64,000 nt of DNA from Mycetocola saprophilus (GTDB lineage: Bacteria > Actinomycetota > Actinomycetes > Actinomycetales > Microbacteriaceae): positions 186,001 through 250,000 of the forward strand of contig NZ_JOEC01000002.1 in NCBI RefSeq assembly GCF_000718085.1, in the 5' to 3' direction. This document shows, piece by piece, positions 9,879-18,513 of the stretch; position 1 is the first letter of the stretch, and every line of letters starts with the position of its first letter. The notes below the pieces were generated by a model. It ran no database searches. It had not been told where the DNA came from and saw only the letters and a program-made list of their open reading frames with translations. A program made the position numbers and the translations under genes.

Positions 9879-10733
9879 ATGCGAATCGGAAATCTTGATG
9901 GCCGACTGGTCATCGTCCAGGACAACCGAGCAATCGATGTCGAGACCGTAAGCGCCGGACGTTTCTCGGCCCGTATCGACAGGATCTACCCGCGCTGGGG
10001 TGAGTTTCACACCTGGGCGTCGACCCGTGACCTGTCCGCATCCGGTGTCCACTTTGATCCCGCTGACCTCGGGGCACCGGTGTCTACACCACGGCAGATC
10101 ATCGCCCTGGGCCTGAACTATCGCGAGCACGCGGCGGAGACCGGCTTCGGGCTTCCCGAGGGTCTGCCGCCCGTGTTTACTAAGTTTGCCAGCGCCATAA
10201 CGGGGCCCGAGAGCACGGTGGTGTTGCCCGTCGGGAATGTCGACTGGGAGGTGGAACTCGCGGTGGTCATCTCTCGTGCGGCGCACCACATCGGTGCGGA
10301 AGAGGCGTGGTCACACGTGGCCGGGCTGACCGTCGCTCAGGACCTGTCCGAACGGATCTTGCAGATGTCCGGGCCGTCACCCCAGTTCAGCCTGGGGAAG
10401 TCCTATCCGGGGTTTTTGCCGATGGGTCCGACCCTGGTGACCCCCGACGAGCTCCCCCATCCGGACGCTCTCCGGCTGCAGTCGGCGGTGAATGGTGAGG
10501 TGGTACAGGACGGAAACACCCGTGATCTGATCGTGCCGGTAGCCGAGTCCATCGCGCGGCTTTCCGACGTTATTACGCTCTACCCCGGCGACGTGATCCT
10601 GACCGGCACCCCGGCCGGAGTCGGGATGGGGCGCAGCCCCCAACGCTATTTGACCGTGGGGGATGAACTGGTCAGCACGATCGAGGGACTCGGTACCATT
10701 CGGCAGCGCTTTATCGCCGGTCCTGCTCTCTAG
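9879..10733 (+). CDS. Fumarylacetoacetate hydrolase-family protein
   Basis: This is a 284-residue protein of the FAH superfamily, which includes acylpyruvases, 2-hydroxyhepta-2,4-diene-1,7-dioate isomerases and oxaloacetate decarboxylases. The variable N-terminal 70 residues are followed by the conserved fold: GLNYREHAAETG, then TKFASAITGPES, the metal-binding DWEVELAVVI, and GTPAGVGMG near the C-terminus. ATG 9879 is preceded by AAAAGGA; a frame open from 9387 crosses the rhodanese gene and is not used. No other aromatic-degradation gene is adjacent, so acylpyruvate or oxaloacetate housekeeping is as likely as catabolism. The exact substrate is undetermined. Confidence 0.85.
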   Translation: MRIGNLDGRLVIVQDNRAIDVETVSAGRFSARIDRIYPRWGEFHTWASTRDLSASGVHFDPADLGAPVSTPRQIIALGLNYREHAAETGFGLPEGLPPVFTKFASAITGPESTVVLPVGNVDWEVELAVVISRAAHHIGAEEAWSHVAGLTVAQDLSERILQMSGPSPQFSLGKSYPGFLPMGPTLVTPDELPHPDALRLQSAVNGEVVQDGNTRDLIVPVAESIARLSDVITLYPGDVILTGTPAGVGMGRSPQRYLTVGDELVSTIEGLGTIRQRFIAGPAL

Positions 10734-10763
10734 GCACCGTCATCCGCCGTGTAACGCGCGCCA

Positions 10764-10799
10764 AAACGCCCCCGCGATTCAACGATCACGGGGGCGTTT
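10764..10799. terminator. Bidirectional terminator
   Basis: Stem AAACGCCCCCG/CGGGGGCGTTT with A/T flanks lies between the converging FAH-family and aldo/keto reductase genes. Confidence 0.8.
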
Positions 10800-10809
10800 G
10801 CGTGCGTGG

Positions 10810-11739
10810 TTACGGCAGGGTGTGACCGGCCGCGGTGAACAGGCGGTACCACTCCTCGCGGGTCAGCGGGAGGTCGGAGCCGGCGGCGGCCTCGGCCACG
10901 CGGCCCGGGTTGGTGGTGCCCAGAACCACCTGGATGTTCGCCGGGTGACGGGTGATCCAGGCGGTGGCGATCGCGGTGGGCGTCACGCCGTACTTGGCGG
11001 CCAGCTCGTCCAGGACATCGTTCAGCGGGCCAAAGGCCTCGCGGTCACCGAGGAAGACGCCGTCGAAGAACACCTTCTGGAACGGCGACCAGGCCTGCAG
11101 GGTGATGTCGTTCAGGCGGGCGTAGTCGAGCAGGCCGTTGTCGCGGCTAATCGACTGGTCCAGGCCCGCCATGTTGGCGGCGATGCCCGAGGCGATCAGC
11201 GGGGCATGGGTGATGCTCAGCTGCACCTGGTTGACGATCAGCGGCTGCTCCACGTACTTCTTCAGCAGCTCGATCTGCCCCGGAGTGTGGTTAGACACAC
11301 CGAAGTTCCGGACCAGGCCCTGCTCGTGCAGCTCGGCGAAGGCCGAGGCCACCTCCTCGGGCTCGACCAGGGTGTCGGGGCGGTGCAGCAGGAAGACGTC
11401 GAGGTAGTCGGTCTTCAGCGCAACCAGCGCCTCACGGGCGGTGGTGAGGATGTGCTCGCGGGAGAAGTCGAAGTAGCCCGGGCGGATGCCCACCTTGGAC
11501 TGGATGATGACGTTTTCGCGCTCGGCGGCGGTGAAGGTCACCGCGTTACCAAAACGCTCCTCACACGCGTGGCGGGCGCCACCGTAGATGTCGGCGTGGT
11601 CAAACACGTTGACGCCGGCGTCAATCGCGGAACCCACCAGCGTGCGGATGTCCTGGTCGCTCAGCTCGGCGATGCGCATGAGCCCAAGAATGATGTTGGA
11701 AGCCTGGAGGTTGCTCTGGGGAAGGGGGAGAATCTTCAT
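10810..11739 (-). CDS. Aldo/keto reductase, YdhF-like
   Basis: This is a 309-residue NADPH-dependent aldo/keto reductase of the E. coli YdhF group. The catalytic region is DHADIYGG (Asp and Tyr), the lysine lies in IIQSKVGI, and the histidine is in LLHRPDTLVEPEEVA. FGVSNHTPGQ and the C-terminal VVLGTTNPGRVAEA bind the nucleotide. The chosen ATG at 11739 gives the usual family N-terminus (MKILPLPQSN). An in-frame ATG 18 nt further upstream is possible, as neither has a good ribosome binding site. The physiological carbonyl substrate is unknown. Confidence 0.85.
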   Translation of the reverse strand: MKILPLPQSNLQASNIILGLMRIAELSDQDIRTLVGSAIDAGVNVFDHADIYGGARHACEERFGNAVTFTAAERENVIIQSKVGIRPGYFDFSREHILTTAREALVALKTDYLDVFLLHRPDTLVEPEEVASAFAELHEQGLVRNFGVSNHTPGQIELLKKYVEQPLIVNQVQLSITHAPLIASGIAANMAGLDQSISRDNGLLDYARLNDITLQAWSPFQKVFFDGVFLGDREAFGPLNDVLDELAAKYGVTPTAIATAWITRHPANIQVVLGTTNPGRVAEAAAGSDLPLTREEWYRLFTAAGHTLP

Positions 11740-11821
11740 CCCCCTATTCAAGCGCATCTCGGGCGCGTCGCACAGCACACGCCGAGGCTTTTCCGGGGAA
11801 ATTTCCCCGCGGTTAACGCGG

Positions 11822-11865
11822 AACGCCACGGACACGATGAACCCATTCTTCGTGTCCGTGGCGTT
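11822..11865. terminator. Terminator after the nitroreductase operon
   Basis: A 16-bp perfect stem (AACGCCACGGACACGA and its complement, 11822-11837 with 11850-11865) lies just beyond the stop of the small gene at 11875 on the minus strand. Confidence 0.7.
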
Positions 11866-11874
11866 TCTTCGGAG

Positions 11875-12087
11875 TTAGCTCACCGGGGTGAGCAGCGGTT
11901 TATCCACCACCGCTGGGGCGTCGATACGTTCGGCCTCGGTGCGTGCAGGCTGAGTGTTCAGGTCCAGGTCCGCCTCGAGTCCGGCAAGACCCTGCCGGAC
12001 AAACCCGAGGTGGAGCAGACTGATCCGGAAGCGCAGCACGGCCAAACCGACCGTGCAGGCCTTCCAGAATCGACGCCGACGTGTCAT
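11875..12087 (-). CDS. Small hypothetical protein downstream of nitroreductase
   Basis: This is an open frame of 70 codons that begins 7 nt after the nitroreductase stop and ends just before a strong hairpin, which suggests a two-gene operon. The product starts MTRRRRFWK, then a mildly hydrophobic stretch (about residues 10-32), then an acidic, Pro-containing tail. I do not recognise the family. The ATG at 12087 has only a weak ribosome binding site (AGGT). It may be a real small protein or a chance frame in high-GC DNA; spacing and the terminator position favour the former. Confidence 0.45.
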   Translation of the reverse strand: MTRRRRFWKACTVGLAVLRFRISLLHLGFVRQGLAGLEADLDLNTQPARTEAERIDAPAVVDKPLLTPVS

Positions 12088-12094
12088 CGGCGAC

Positions 12095-12685
12095 CTAGTC
12101 GTTGACAACAACGATCTCGGTGAGGGGCTTGCGCTCGCGCGGAGCCACCTCACGGGACTGCAGGAACTCGTCCTCGAGGATCTCCGGGGCGGCGAGCTCT
12201 CCAATGGCGGAAACGGTGAAGGGAACCTGGCCCTCCTCCAGGCCGAACGACGACACCAGCGCTGCCGGGTCAAAGCCCGCCATCTGGTGCACAAACAGAC
12301 CGTCTTCGTGAGCCTGAACGCTCAGGTGGGCAACGGCCTGACCGAGGTCGTAGATGGCCCAGGGCTGTTCGCCACCCTCTTCGTTCTTGGTGTTCGCCAC
12401 GGCCACCAGCAGGACGCTGGCGCGGTGAGCCCAGGCCTGGTTGAAGCCGACCAGTGCGTCGACAACCTTCTGGAAGGACTCGGTGCCGCGACGGGCGACG
12501 ATGAAGCGCCAGGGCTGGCTGTTGTTGGCGCTCGGCGACCAGCGGGCGGCCTCGAGGGCCGAGGTGAGCTTGGTCTCATCGATCGTGGTGTCGGCGATGT
12601 AGGCGCGCGGGCTCCAACGCTGTGCCAGCACGCTGTTGATCGGAGCGGAGGTTTCGGCGTGACGTGAGGTGTCGGTGATGGTCAT
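12095..12685 (-). CDS. Nitroreductase-family oxidoreductase
   Basis: This is a 196-residue FMN-dependent nitroreductase-fold protein. It has the conserved N-terminal RWSPRAY and the FMN-binding SPSANNSQPWRF, followed by the helix with FNQAWAHRASVLLV. The C-terminal region carries DLGQAVAHLSVQAHEDGL. ATG 12685 is preceded by GGACCTCCC on the minus strand. Such enzymes reduce nitroaromatics, quinones or related acceptors with NAD(P)H; the natural substrate here is not evident. It is followed by a small gene that may be co-transcribed. Confidence 0.88.
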   Translation of the reverse strand: MTITDTSRHAETSAPINSVLAQRWSPRAYIADTTIDETKLTSALEAARWSPSANNSQPWRFIVARRGTESFQKVVDALVGFNQAWAHRASVLLVAVANTKNEEGGEQPWAIYDLGQAVAHLSVQAHEDGLFVHQMAGFDPAALVSSFGLEEGQVPFTVSAIGELAAPEILEDEFLQSREVAPRERKPLTEIVVVND

Positions 12686-12858
12686 GGGAGGTCCTTTCGG
12701 GCGTCTGAGCTGCCGCATGCGGGAATGGAACCCGCGGAACGATGGTTATTATGTGCGACGTGCGGCGCGATTCCGCGGGGCACGTGTAGCTGTAACCGCA
12801 CATCCCCGGACCGATATTCCCCGGATGACGAAAAAAGTTGCATAAGATTTACGAAGAG

Positions 12859-12877
12859 TCTCTATCCCCCCTAGAGA
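12859..12877. promoter_or_regulatory. Inverted repeat in the promoter of the HicB-like gene
   Basis: TCTCTA-N7-TAGAGA overlaps a possible -10 (TCTATC, 12861-12866) that sits 17 nt after TTGCAT (12838-12843). It may be an autoregulatory operator. Confidence 0.4.
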
Positions 12878-12923
12878 TTTCGAGATGAGGCCTCCATTCA
12901 GGCTTCGAGCCGGAAGGAAAATC

Positions 12924-13373
12924 ATGTCGGCGGAAACCGAAGCTCGCCCCCTGCGGGCCACCGCGCGGCGTTCGGGACGCTGGTGGAAGATTGAAATTCC
13001 CGAGCTCGACACCTCGGGCCAATCGCCCACCGTGCGGGACATCCCGGAAATCGCGGCCGAGATCGCCAGCGAGTGTTTGGCCGTGGCGCCCGACCGGGTG
13101 ATCGTGGACACCGCGATCGAGCTCCCCGGCGACGCCGAAGCACTGTGGGCCGCGGCAGCCGTCCAGGAGGAGGCGGGCCGTGCGGCGCTAACCGAGGCCG
13201 CCCGCCTGCGCCGCGAAACGATCCGCGCGCTCGCCGACCAGGGCCTGCGCCAGGCCGATATCGCGCGCCTGCTCCGGTTGACCCCGCAGCGCATCAATCA
13301 GCTGATGACCACCGAGGGCAACGGCTGCCCGACCGAGGCCGAGGCGGGAACCTGCCCGACGGAGATTGATTAG
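12924..13373 (+). CDS. Orphan HicB-like antitoxin-fold protein with helix-turn-helix
   Basis: This is a 149-residue protein. Residues about 10-65 look like the HicB partial RNase H fold (GRWWKIEIPELDTSGQSPTV, then IAAEIASECLAV). A helical linker follows (about 70-100), then a helix-turn-helix of XRE/sigma-4 type (LRQADIARLLRLTPQRINQLM, 109-128). ATG 12924 is preceded by GGAAGGA. HicB antitoxins normally pair with a small HicA toxin; no such gene is adjacent, as the upstream gene is nitroreductase on the other strand and downstream is acs. The stop overlaps the acs stop tail to tail by 4 bases. It probably works as a stand-alone transcriptional regulator. The fold call rests on pattern recognition, not a profile search. 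Confidence 0.7.
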   Translation: MSAETEARPLRATARRSGRWWKIEIPELDTSGQSPTVRDIPEIAAEIASECLAVAPDRVIVDTAIELPGDAEALWAAAAVQEEAGRAALTEAARLRRETIRALADQGLRQADIARLLRLTPQRINQLMTTEGNGCPTEAEAGTCPTEID

Positions 13374-15481
13374 CGCTCGGCGAAGATTGCGGCGATGCGG
13401 GCGGGGACCGTGTCGTCCTGGAGGCTGGTGACGTCGCCGAGCGGGCGGGCGTCGGCGATGTCCACCAGGAGGCGGCGCATGATCTTGCCCGAGCGGGTCT
13501 TGGGCAGGTCGGGGACCAGGACGATCTCGCGCGGCTTGGCCACCGCGCCGATCTGCGCGCGGATGTGCTCCTGCAGCTCGCGGGTCACCTCGGCCGACTT
13601 GGCCGCCCAGGCGGCGGGATCCTCCTCGGCCGGACGATCATGGGACGGGATGATGAACGCGGCAATCGCCTGCCCGGTTACCGGATCGGCGATGCCCACC
13701 ACCCCGGCCTCGGCCACGTGCGGGTGGGAAACCAGGGCACTCTCGATCTCGATCGTGGACAGGCGGTGCCCGGACACGTTGATCACATCGTCCACGCGGC
13801 CCAGGACCCAGATGTCGCCATCCTCATCCCACTTGGCCCCGTCGCCGGAGAAGAAGTAGCCGCGGTCGGCGAAGCGCTCCCAGTAGGCGTCGCGGTAGCG
13901 TTCGGGGTTGCCCCAGACGGTGCGGGCCAGCGAGGGACCCGGGCGATCCACCACCAGGTATCCGCCCGAGCCAAAGGGCACGCGCTCGCCGTGCTCATCC
14001 ACGATGATCGCGCTGAGTCCGGGCAGCGCGCGGGTCGCCGAGCCGGGCTTGAGGGTGCTCACGCCGGGCAGCGGTGCCAGCACCGCGGAGCCGGTTTCGG
14101 ACTGCCACCAGGTGTCGATGATCGGCAGCTCATCCCGGCCGAAGTTGTGCCGGAACCACACCCAGGCCTCGGGGTTGATCGCCTCGCCCACGGTGCCGAG
14201 CAGCCGCAGACTGGAGAGGTCGTAGGTGTCCGGCAGGCCCTCGGGGAACCAGCTGGCGAGCGTGCGAATCAGCGTGGGTGCCGTGTAGTAGGTCGTGACG
14301 CCGTAGCGCTCGATGATCTCCAGGTGCCGCGCGGGATGCGGGGTGTTCGGGGTGCCCTCGTAGATGACCTGGCTCAGCCCGTTGGAGAGCGGGCCGTAGA
14401 TCTCGTACGTGTGTGCGGTGACCCAGGCGAGGTCGGCGGTGCACCAGTGCACGTCGCTGTCCTTCGCATCAAACACTGCCCAGTGGGTGAAGGATGCCTG
14501 GGTCAGGTACCCGCCCGAGGTGTGGACCAGGCCCTTGGGCTTGCCGGTGGTGCCCGAGGTGTAGATGATGAACAGCGGGTTCTCGGCGTCAAAGAACTCG
14601 GGCTCGTGAATGTCGGCGGCCCGGTCCACGCTCTCGTGCCACCAGACATCGCGGCCCTCGGTCCAGTCAATCTCCGAACCGGTGCGGCGGACCACGAGGA
14701 CGTGCTCGATGCTGTCCACGCCCTCGACCGCGGCATCCGCGTTGGCCTTGACCGGGACCGCGGTGCCGCGACGGTACTGCCCGTCGGTGGTGATCAGCAG
14801 CTTGGCCCGGGTGTCCTCGACCCGGAATCGCAGCGCCTCGGCACTGAAGCCGCCAAACACCAGCGAGTGGATCGCGCCGATGCGCGCCACGGCCAGGGTC
14901 GCGATGATGGTTTCCGGGATGACCGGCAGATAGATGACCACGCGGTCGCCCCGTCCGATGCCCAGCTCGGTCAGCGCGTTGGCCGCGCGAGAAACCTCGC
15001 GCTGTAGCTCGGCATAGCTGATCGCGCGGCGATCCCCGGGCTCACCCTCAAAGTAGAGCGCAATCTTCTCGCCGCGGCCGGCGGCCACATGGCGGTCCAC
15101 ACAGTTCACCGCGACGTTCAGCGTGCCCCCGGCAAACCAGGTGGTCTCCGGCACCGAGAGGGTCCCGTCCTCCTGCACGGTTGCGGGCTTCCAGGTGTGC
15201 ACGGTGTCCCAGGGGCGTGCCCAGTCCAGGCGCGCCGCCTGCTCGGCCCAGAACGCATCGGGGTCGGCATCCGCCCGCTCAAACCAGCTCGCGTCCACGT
15301 TGGCCGAGGCCGCGAGATGCGCGGGGGCCGGGAAGGCGCGGGTCTCGGCCAACAGCGCGGCCAGCGCGGGCTCGGTGGCCGACAGCACCGGACCGGCGGG
15401 AGCGCTCACGGGCTCGGTGCCCGCAGCCAGGGCGGGCGCGGGGGAGGACAGAACGGCGGGGATCGTGGGCAAGGAGGACAT
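13370..15481 (-). CDS. acs: Acetyl-CoA synthetase (AMP-forming)
   Basis: This is a 703-residue enzyme that activates acetate to acetyl-CoA via acetyl-AMP in the cytoplasm. It has the adenylate-forming P-loop YTSGTTGKPKGLVH, the motif DTWWQSETG, the hinge region GDGAKWDEDGDIWVLGRVDD, and the C-terminal PKTRSGKIMRRLL, whose lysine is the conserved target of reversible acetylation in this family. The N-terminus is about 45 residues longer than usual and rich in Ala/Pro. The ATG at 15481 is supported by TACCCT 6 nt upstream. A frame extending on to 16354 runs antisense through mdh and is rejected. The gene is divergent from mdh, which places acetate entry and a TCA-cycle enzyme on facing promoters. 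Confidence 0.95.
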   Translation of the reverse strand: MSSLPTIPAVLSSPAPALAAGTEPVSAPAGPVLSATEPALAALLAETRAFPAPAHLAASANVDASWFERADADPDAFWAEQAARLDWARPWDTVHTWKPATVQEDGTLSVPETTWFAGGTLNVAVNCVDRHVAAGRGEKIALYFEGEPGDRRAISYAELQREVSRAANALTELGIGRGDRVVIYLPVIPETIIATLAVARIGAIHSLVFGGFSAEALRFRVEDTRAKLLITTDGQYRRGTAVPVKANADAAVEGVDSIEHVLVVRRTGSEIDWTEGRDVWWHESVDRAADIHEPEFFDAENPLFIIYTSGTTGKPKGLVHTSGGYLTQASFTHWAVFDAKDSDVHWCTADLAWVTAHTYEIYGPLSNGLSQVIYEGTPNTPHPARHLEIIERYGVTTYYTAPTLIRTLASWFPEGLPDTYDLSSLRLLGTVGEAINPEAWVWFRHNFGRDELPIIDTWWQSETGSAVLAPLPGVSTLKPGSATRALPGLSAIIVDEHGERVPFGSGGYLVVDRPGPSLARTVWGNPERYRDAYWERFADRGYFFSGDGAKWDEDGDIWVLGRVDDVINVSGHRLSTIEIESALVSHPHVAEAGVVGIADPVTGQAIAAFIIPSHDRPAEEDPAAWAAKSAEVTRELQEHIRAQIGAVAKPREIVLVPDLPKTRSGKIMRRLLVDIADARPLGDVTSLQDDTVPARIAAIFAER

Positions 15482-15493
15482 GTCTTTAGGGTA
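15482..15493 (-). promoter_or_regulatory. Leaderless promoter (-10 TACCCT) for acs
   Basis: TACCCT on the minus strand (15488-15493) lies 6 nt before the acs ATG. Confidence 0.5.
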
Positions 15494-15594
15494 GGCACCG
15501 CACTCGCCGCGCGCCGATCCGCGCGTAACCGGCCGTAATGCGGGTGGGCGTACGGAATGTGCAAGGATGCGGGACAGGAGCCGCCTCCCCGGCT

Positions 15595-15610
15595 TAGACT
15601 CGGCGGTATG
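15595..15610 (+). promoter_or_regulatory. Leaderless promoter (-10 TAGACT) for mdh
   Basis: TAGACT (15595-15600) lies 7 nt before ATG 15608 with no ribosome binding site between. Confidence 0.6.
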
Positions 15611-16600
15611 AGTACACAACCGGTCACCATTGCCGTGAGCGGCGCGGGCGGAAACATCGGCTACGCGCTTCTCTTCCGTCTCGCCGCGGGCGATCTGCTC
15701 GGCCCGGATACCCCGGTCCGACTGCGCCTCCTGGAGATCCCGGCTGGCGAAGCCGCCGCCGAGGGGACGAAGCTGGAACTGATCGACGGGGCCTTCCCGC
15801 TGCTGGATCGGGTCAGCGTCCACACCGATGCCGCCGAGGCGTTTGCCGACGCCAACATCGTGTTCCTGGTGGGCGCGCGGCCGCGCACCGCCGGCATGGA
15901 ACGCGCCGACCTGCTGGAGGCCAACGCGGGTATCTTCGGTCCGCAGGGTCGGGCGATCAACGATCACGCCGCCGCGGACGTGCGGGTCATCGTGGTGGGA
16001 AACCCCGCCAACACCAACGCGCTGATCGCCCAGCGCAACGCCCCCGATTTGCCCGCCGAACGCTTTACCGCGCTCACCCGGCTGGACCACAACCGGGCGG
16101 TGGGGATCCTGGCCGTCGAGGCCGGCGTCCCGGTCCCCGAGGTCACCGGGATCACCGTGTGGGGAAACCACTCGCCCACCCAGTATCCCGACCTCAGCCA
16201 GGCCAGCATCGGCGAGGTGGCCGCGCTCGCCGCGGTGGACGTGGACTGGGCGCGCGGCGCGTATATCGAACGGGTGGCCAAGCGCGGGGCCGAAATCATC
16301 GCCGCACGTGGATCCTCTTCGGCCGCCTCCGCGGCATCGGCGGCGATCGATCACATGCGGGACTGGGTGCTCGGCACCCCCGGGGATGCCTGGACCAGTG
16401 TGGCCCTGGTGTCCGATGGGTCCTACGGGGTCCCGGCCGGGTTGATCTCCTCATTCCCGGCCCAGTCCATCGAGGGACGCTGGGCGATCGTCCCGGACAT
16501 CGACATCGACGAGTTCTCGCGGGCCAAGATCGACGCCTCGGTGGCCGAGCTGATCGCCGAGCGCGATGCGGTGGCGGCGCTCGGGCTGCTGCCGGACTAG
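15608..16600 (+). CDS. mdh: Malate dehydrogenase (NAD-dependent)
   Basis: This is a 330-residue cytoplasmic TCA-cycle enzyme that interconverts malate and oxaloacetate. It has the NAD-binding [15 protein letters not shown], the substrate loop [28 protein letters not shown], the conserved [11 protein letters not shown], and the catalytic histidine in [14 protein letters not shown]. This is the actinobacterial/eukaryotic-cytosolic type of MDH, close to usual length (about 329). ATG 15608 is chosen over an upstream in-frame ATG at 15557 because a -10 hexamer sits between them. It is divergent from acs. Confidence 0.95.
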   Translation: MSTQPVTIAVSGAGGNIGYALLFRLAAGDLLGPDTPVRLRLLEIPAGEAAAEGTKLELIDGAFPLLDRVSVHTDAAEAFADANIVFLVGARPRTAGMERADLLEANAGIFGPQGRAINDHAAADVRVIVVGNPANTNALIAQRNAPDLPAERFTALTRLDHNRAVGILAVEAGVPVPEVTGITVWGNHSPTQYPDLSQASIGEVAALAAVDVDWARGAYIERVAKRGAEIIAARGSSSAASAASAAIDHMRDWVLGTPGDAWTSVALVSDGSYGVPAGLISSFPAQSIEGRWAIVPDIDIDEFSRAKIDASVAELIAERDAVAALGLLPD

Positions 16601-16753
16601 GCCATCCCGATCCGGCGCGGGACGATCCGGCGCGCGCCGAGAAAGACGGCCACGCGGATCGCTTCCGGAGTTCACCATCAGAGCTCCCCGGGCACACCAA
16701 AAACGCGGCCGCGTCCGCGCGGATCGCAACCGAGATTGCCCGGGACATCGAAA

Positions 16754-16797
16754 ACACGGCGGCGGCCGGGAGGGTTTCCTCCCGGCCGCCGCCGTGT
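16754..16797. terminator. Bidirectional terminator
   Basis: A 20-bp perfect stem with a GTTT loop (arm CACGGCGGCGGCCGGGAGG) lies between the converging mdh and wall-protein genes. Confidence 0.85.
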
Positions 16798-16812
16798 GTG
16801 TGTGGGGTGAGA

Positions 16813-18363
16813 CTAGGCTGCGTCCGCCTGCGAGCGACGACGACGCACCAGACCGAGCGCCGCGGCGCCGATCAGCAGCAGGATGCCGCCGGCAACGCCG
16901 AGGCCCAGCGCGCCATCGGCGCCGGTGGAGGCCAGGGCTGCCGGGGTACCGGCGGCGACCGGGTGGGCCGCGGTGACGGCCACGGCGATCACGGCCACCG
17001 ACTTCGAGGTCTGACCCTGGAAGACGATGTGGTGCTCACCCGCGGGCAGCTTGGAGAGGTCGGCACCCGCGACCACGACGGCACCGTCCACAACCGGGAA
17101 GCTACCGAGCAGGGTCGGGGTCGAGTACGCGTAGACATCCACAAACGCGTCGTTTGCGCTCCACGGCAGGGTTGCGGTGAAGGGCGCGAGCGGGTTGAGC
17201 CTGGTCAGGTCGACGCCCGGGGGCGCCTGCACCGAGGCGGTGGTGGCGGCGACGTTTAGGCCGAGGTCCTTGACCAGGTTCAGCAGCGCGTTGGTGTTAC
17301 CCGCCGGGGCCGGGGCCGGAGCGGCCGGGGTCTCGGTGGGCTTGGGTGCCTGGCTCGGCTGGGTGCTGGGCGTCGGGGTCGGAGTCGGGGTCGGGGTCGG
17401 GGTGGGCTCCGGGGTGGGCTCAACGGTCGGCTCTACCGTCGGCTCTACCGTCGGGGTCGGGGTGGGCTCCGGCGTGGTGACCGGTGCCTCAACCGTGACA
17501 CCCGGCAGCAGGTCCGCGGCGACGATCGCCCGCGGCTGGGCGAGCGCCAGGGTGGCGTCGGCGGCCACGGTGACGGCCGAGGTATCGAGCACCAGGATGC
17601 CCGCCTTGTCCGAGACCGGTGCGGGTGCGGTGCCCACGGTAATCGCACCGAGAGCAACCGGGCCGCCCTGCGCGCCGGTCACCTTGGCGGTGTTGCCGGA
17701 GTCGCCGAACTGCACGTTGTAGGCGTTGTCGGTGAAGGCGTTGGCCGCGCCCACGAAGCTCACGTTATCGATGTTGTCGGTGGTGTTCTGCGAGCTCTGG
17801 GTATAGAACGCGATGCCGGCCCAGCCGTTGTGCTGTGCCTGAACGTTGCTGATGGTGATGTCACCGGAGATGACTGGGCTGGTCGGGGTGTAGCGGTTGG
17901 TGATCGCGATCCCGTTCTTGCCGAACTCACGCACCCCGATGTCCTCGAGGGTCAGCCCGCGGGCACCGTTGGCGTCGATGCCGGTGGCGTTGGGGCGCGC
18001 GGCATCCGAGTCGGCACCGGTGATCGAGAGGTGCTTGAGGGCAACATCGCTCACGTTGGTCAGGTCGATGGTCTTCGAGGACCCGGCCGAGCGGATCTCG
18101 GTGCCGCGGCCGGCGGCACCCTCGATGGTCACCGCCTTGCTGATGCGCAGATCCTCGTGGAACGTACCCGCGGCCAGCTGGAGCGTGGCTCCGGCCGGGG
18201 CGGCGTTCAGCGCCGCCTGGATCGAATCACCCGCGGCCACGGTGATGGTGTCGGAGGGGAGTGCCTGGGCTGTGAGCGGTGCCGCGAGCAGCAGCGCCGC
18301 GGCACCCAGGGTGGCGGCCGGCGCAAATGCGCGCAGGGGCCGCCGATTAACGGGGGAGGTCAT
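16813..18363 (-). CDS. LASTG wall-anchored protein with parallel beta-helix domain
   Basis: This is a 516-residue surface protein. An N-terminal signal peptide ends near AQALP. Residues about 40-230 show right-handed parallel beta-helix (PbH1) features, opening with a glycan-lyase-like signature (DSIQAALNAAPAGATLQLAAGTFHEDL), as in pectate lyase-like proteins. A Pro/Thr/Glu linker (about 298-345) and a compact beta-rich domain follow. The C-terminus is a sorting signal: LASTG at 477-481, a hydrophobic segment and RRRRSQ. LAXTG is the class E sortase motif of actinobacteria. No catalytic residues can be assigned. The helix may bind or cut polysaccharide; either is inference. Confidence 0.8.
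   Translation of the reverse strand: MTSPVNRRPLRAFAPAATLGAAALLLAAPLTAQALPSDTITVAAGDSIQAALNAAPAGATLQLAAGTFHEDLRISKAVTIEGAAGRGTEIRSAGSSKTIDLTNVSDVALKHLSITGADSDAARPNATGIDANGARGLTLEDIGVREFGKNGIAITNRYTPTSPVISGDITISNVQAQHNGWAGIAFYTQSSQNTTDNIDNVSFVGAANAFTDNAYNVQFGDSGNTAKVTGAQGGPVALGAITVGTAPAPVSDKAGILVLDTSAVTVAADATLALAQPRAIVAADLLPGVTVEAPVTTPEPTPTPTVEPTVEPTVEPTPEPTPTPTPTPTPTPSTQPSQAPKPTETPAAPAPAPAGNTNALLNLVKDLGLNVAATTASVQAPPGVDLTRLNPLAPFTATLPWSANDAFVDVYAYSTPTLLGSFPVVDGAVVVAGADLSKLPAGEHHIVFQGQTSKSVAVIAVAVTAAHPVAAGTPAALASTGADGALGLGVAGGILLLIGAAALGLVRRRRSQADAA
17368..17473 (-). repeat. Coding repeat for Pro/Thr/Glu linker
   Basis: Short imperfect GGGGTCGGGGTC and GGCTCTACCGTC units encode PTPT and VEPT repeats of the wall-spanning linker. 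Length variation between strains is likely. Confidence 0.7.
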
Positions 18364-18489
18364 GGTTATCCGTTCGTTGGGGGAAGAGCCCCGGGTATTC
18401 CCGTCCCGGCGCTCCTACCCCCAATGAATACTCCCAATCCGTTGCCGTGTCAATACGCCTCGTAGCATTCGGTGACGGGCGGGTAAACA

Positions 18490-18503
18490 CCGTGTTTCCA
18501 CGG
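18490..18503 (-). terminator. Weak hairpin after the siderophore-interacting gene
   Basis: A 5-bp stem CCGTG/CACGG with a GAAA loop is followed by TGTTTA on the minus strand, a short distance beyond the stop at 18514. Confidence 0.35.
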
Positions 18504-18513
18504 CGTAACGGGC

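Noticed and set aside
15482..16354. Upstream extension of the acs frame antisense to mdh
   Set aside because: The extension has no acetyl-CoA synthetase homology, crosses the leaderless promoters of both genes and lies opposite a well-supported mdh.
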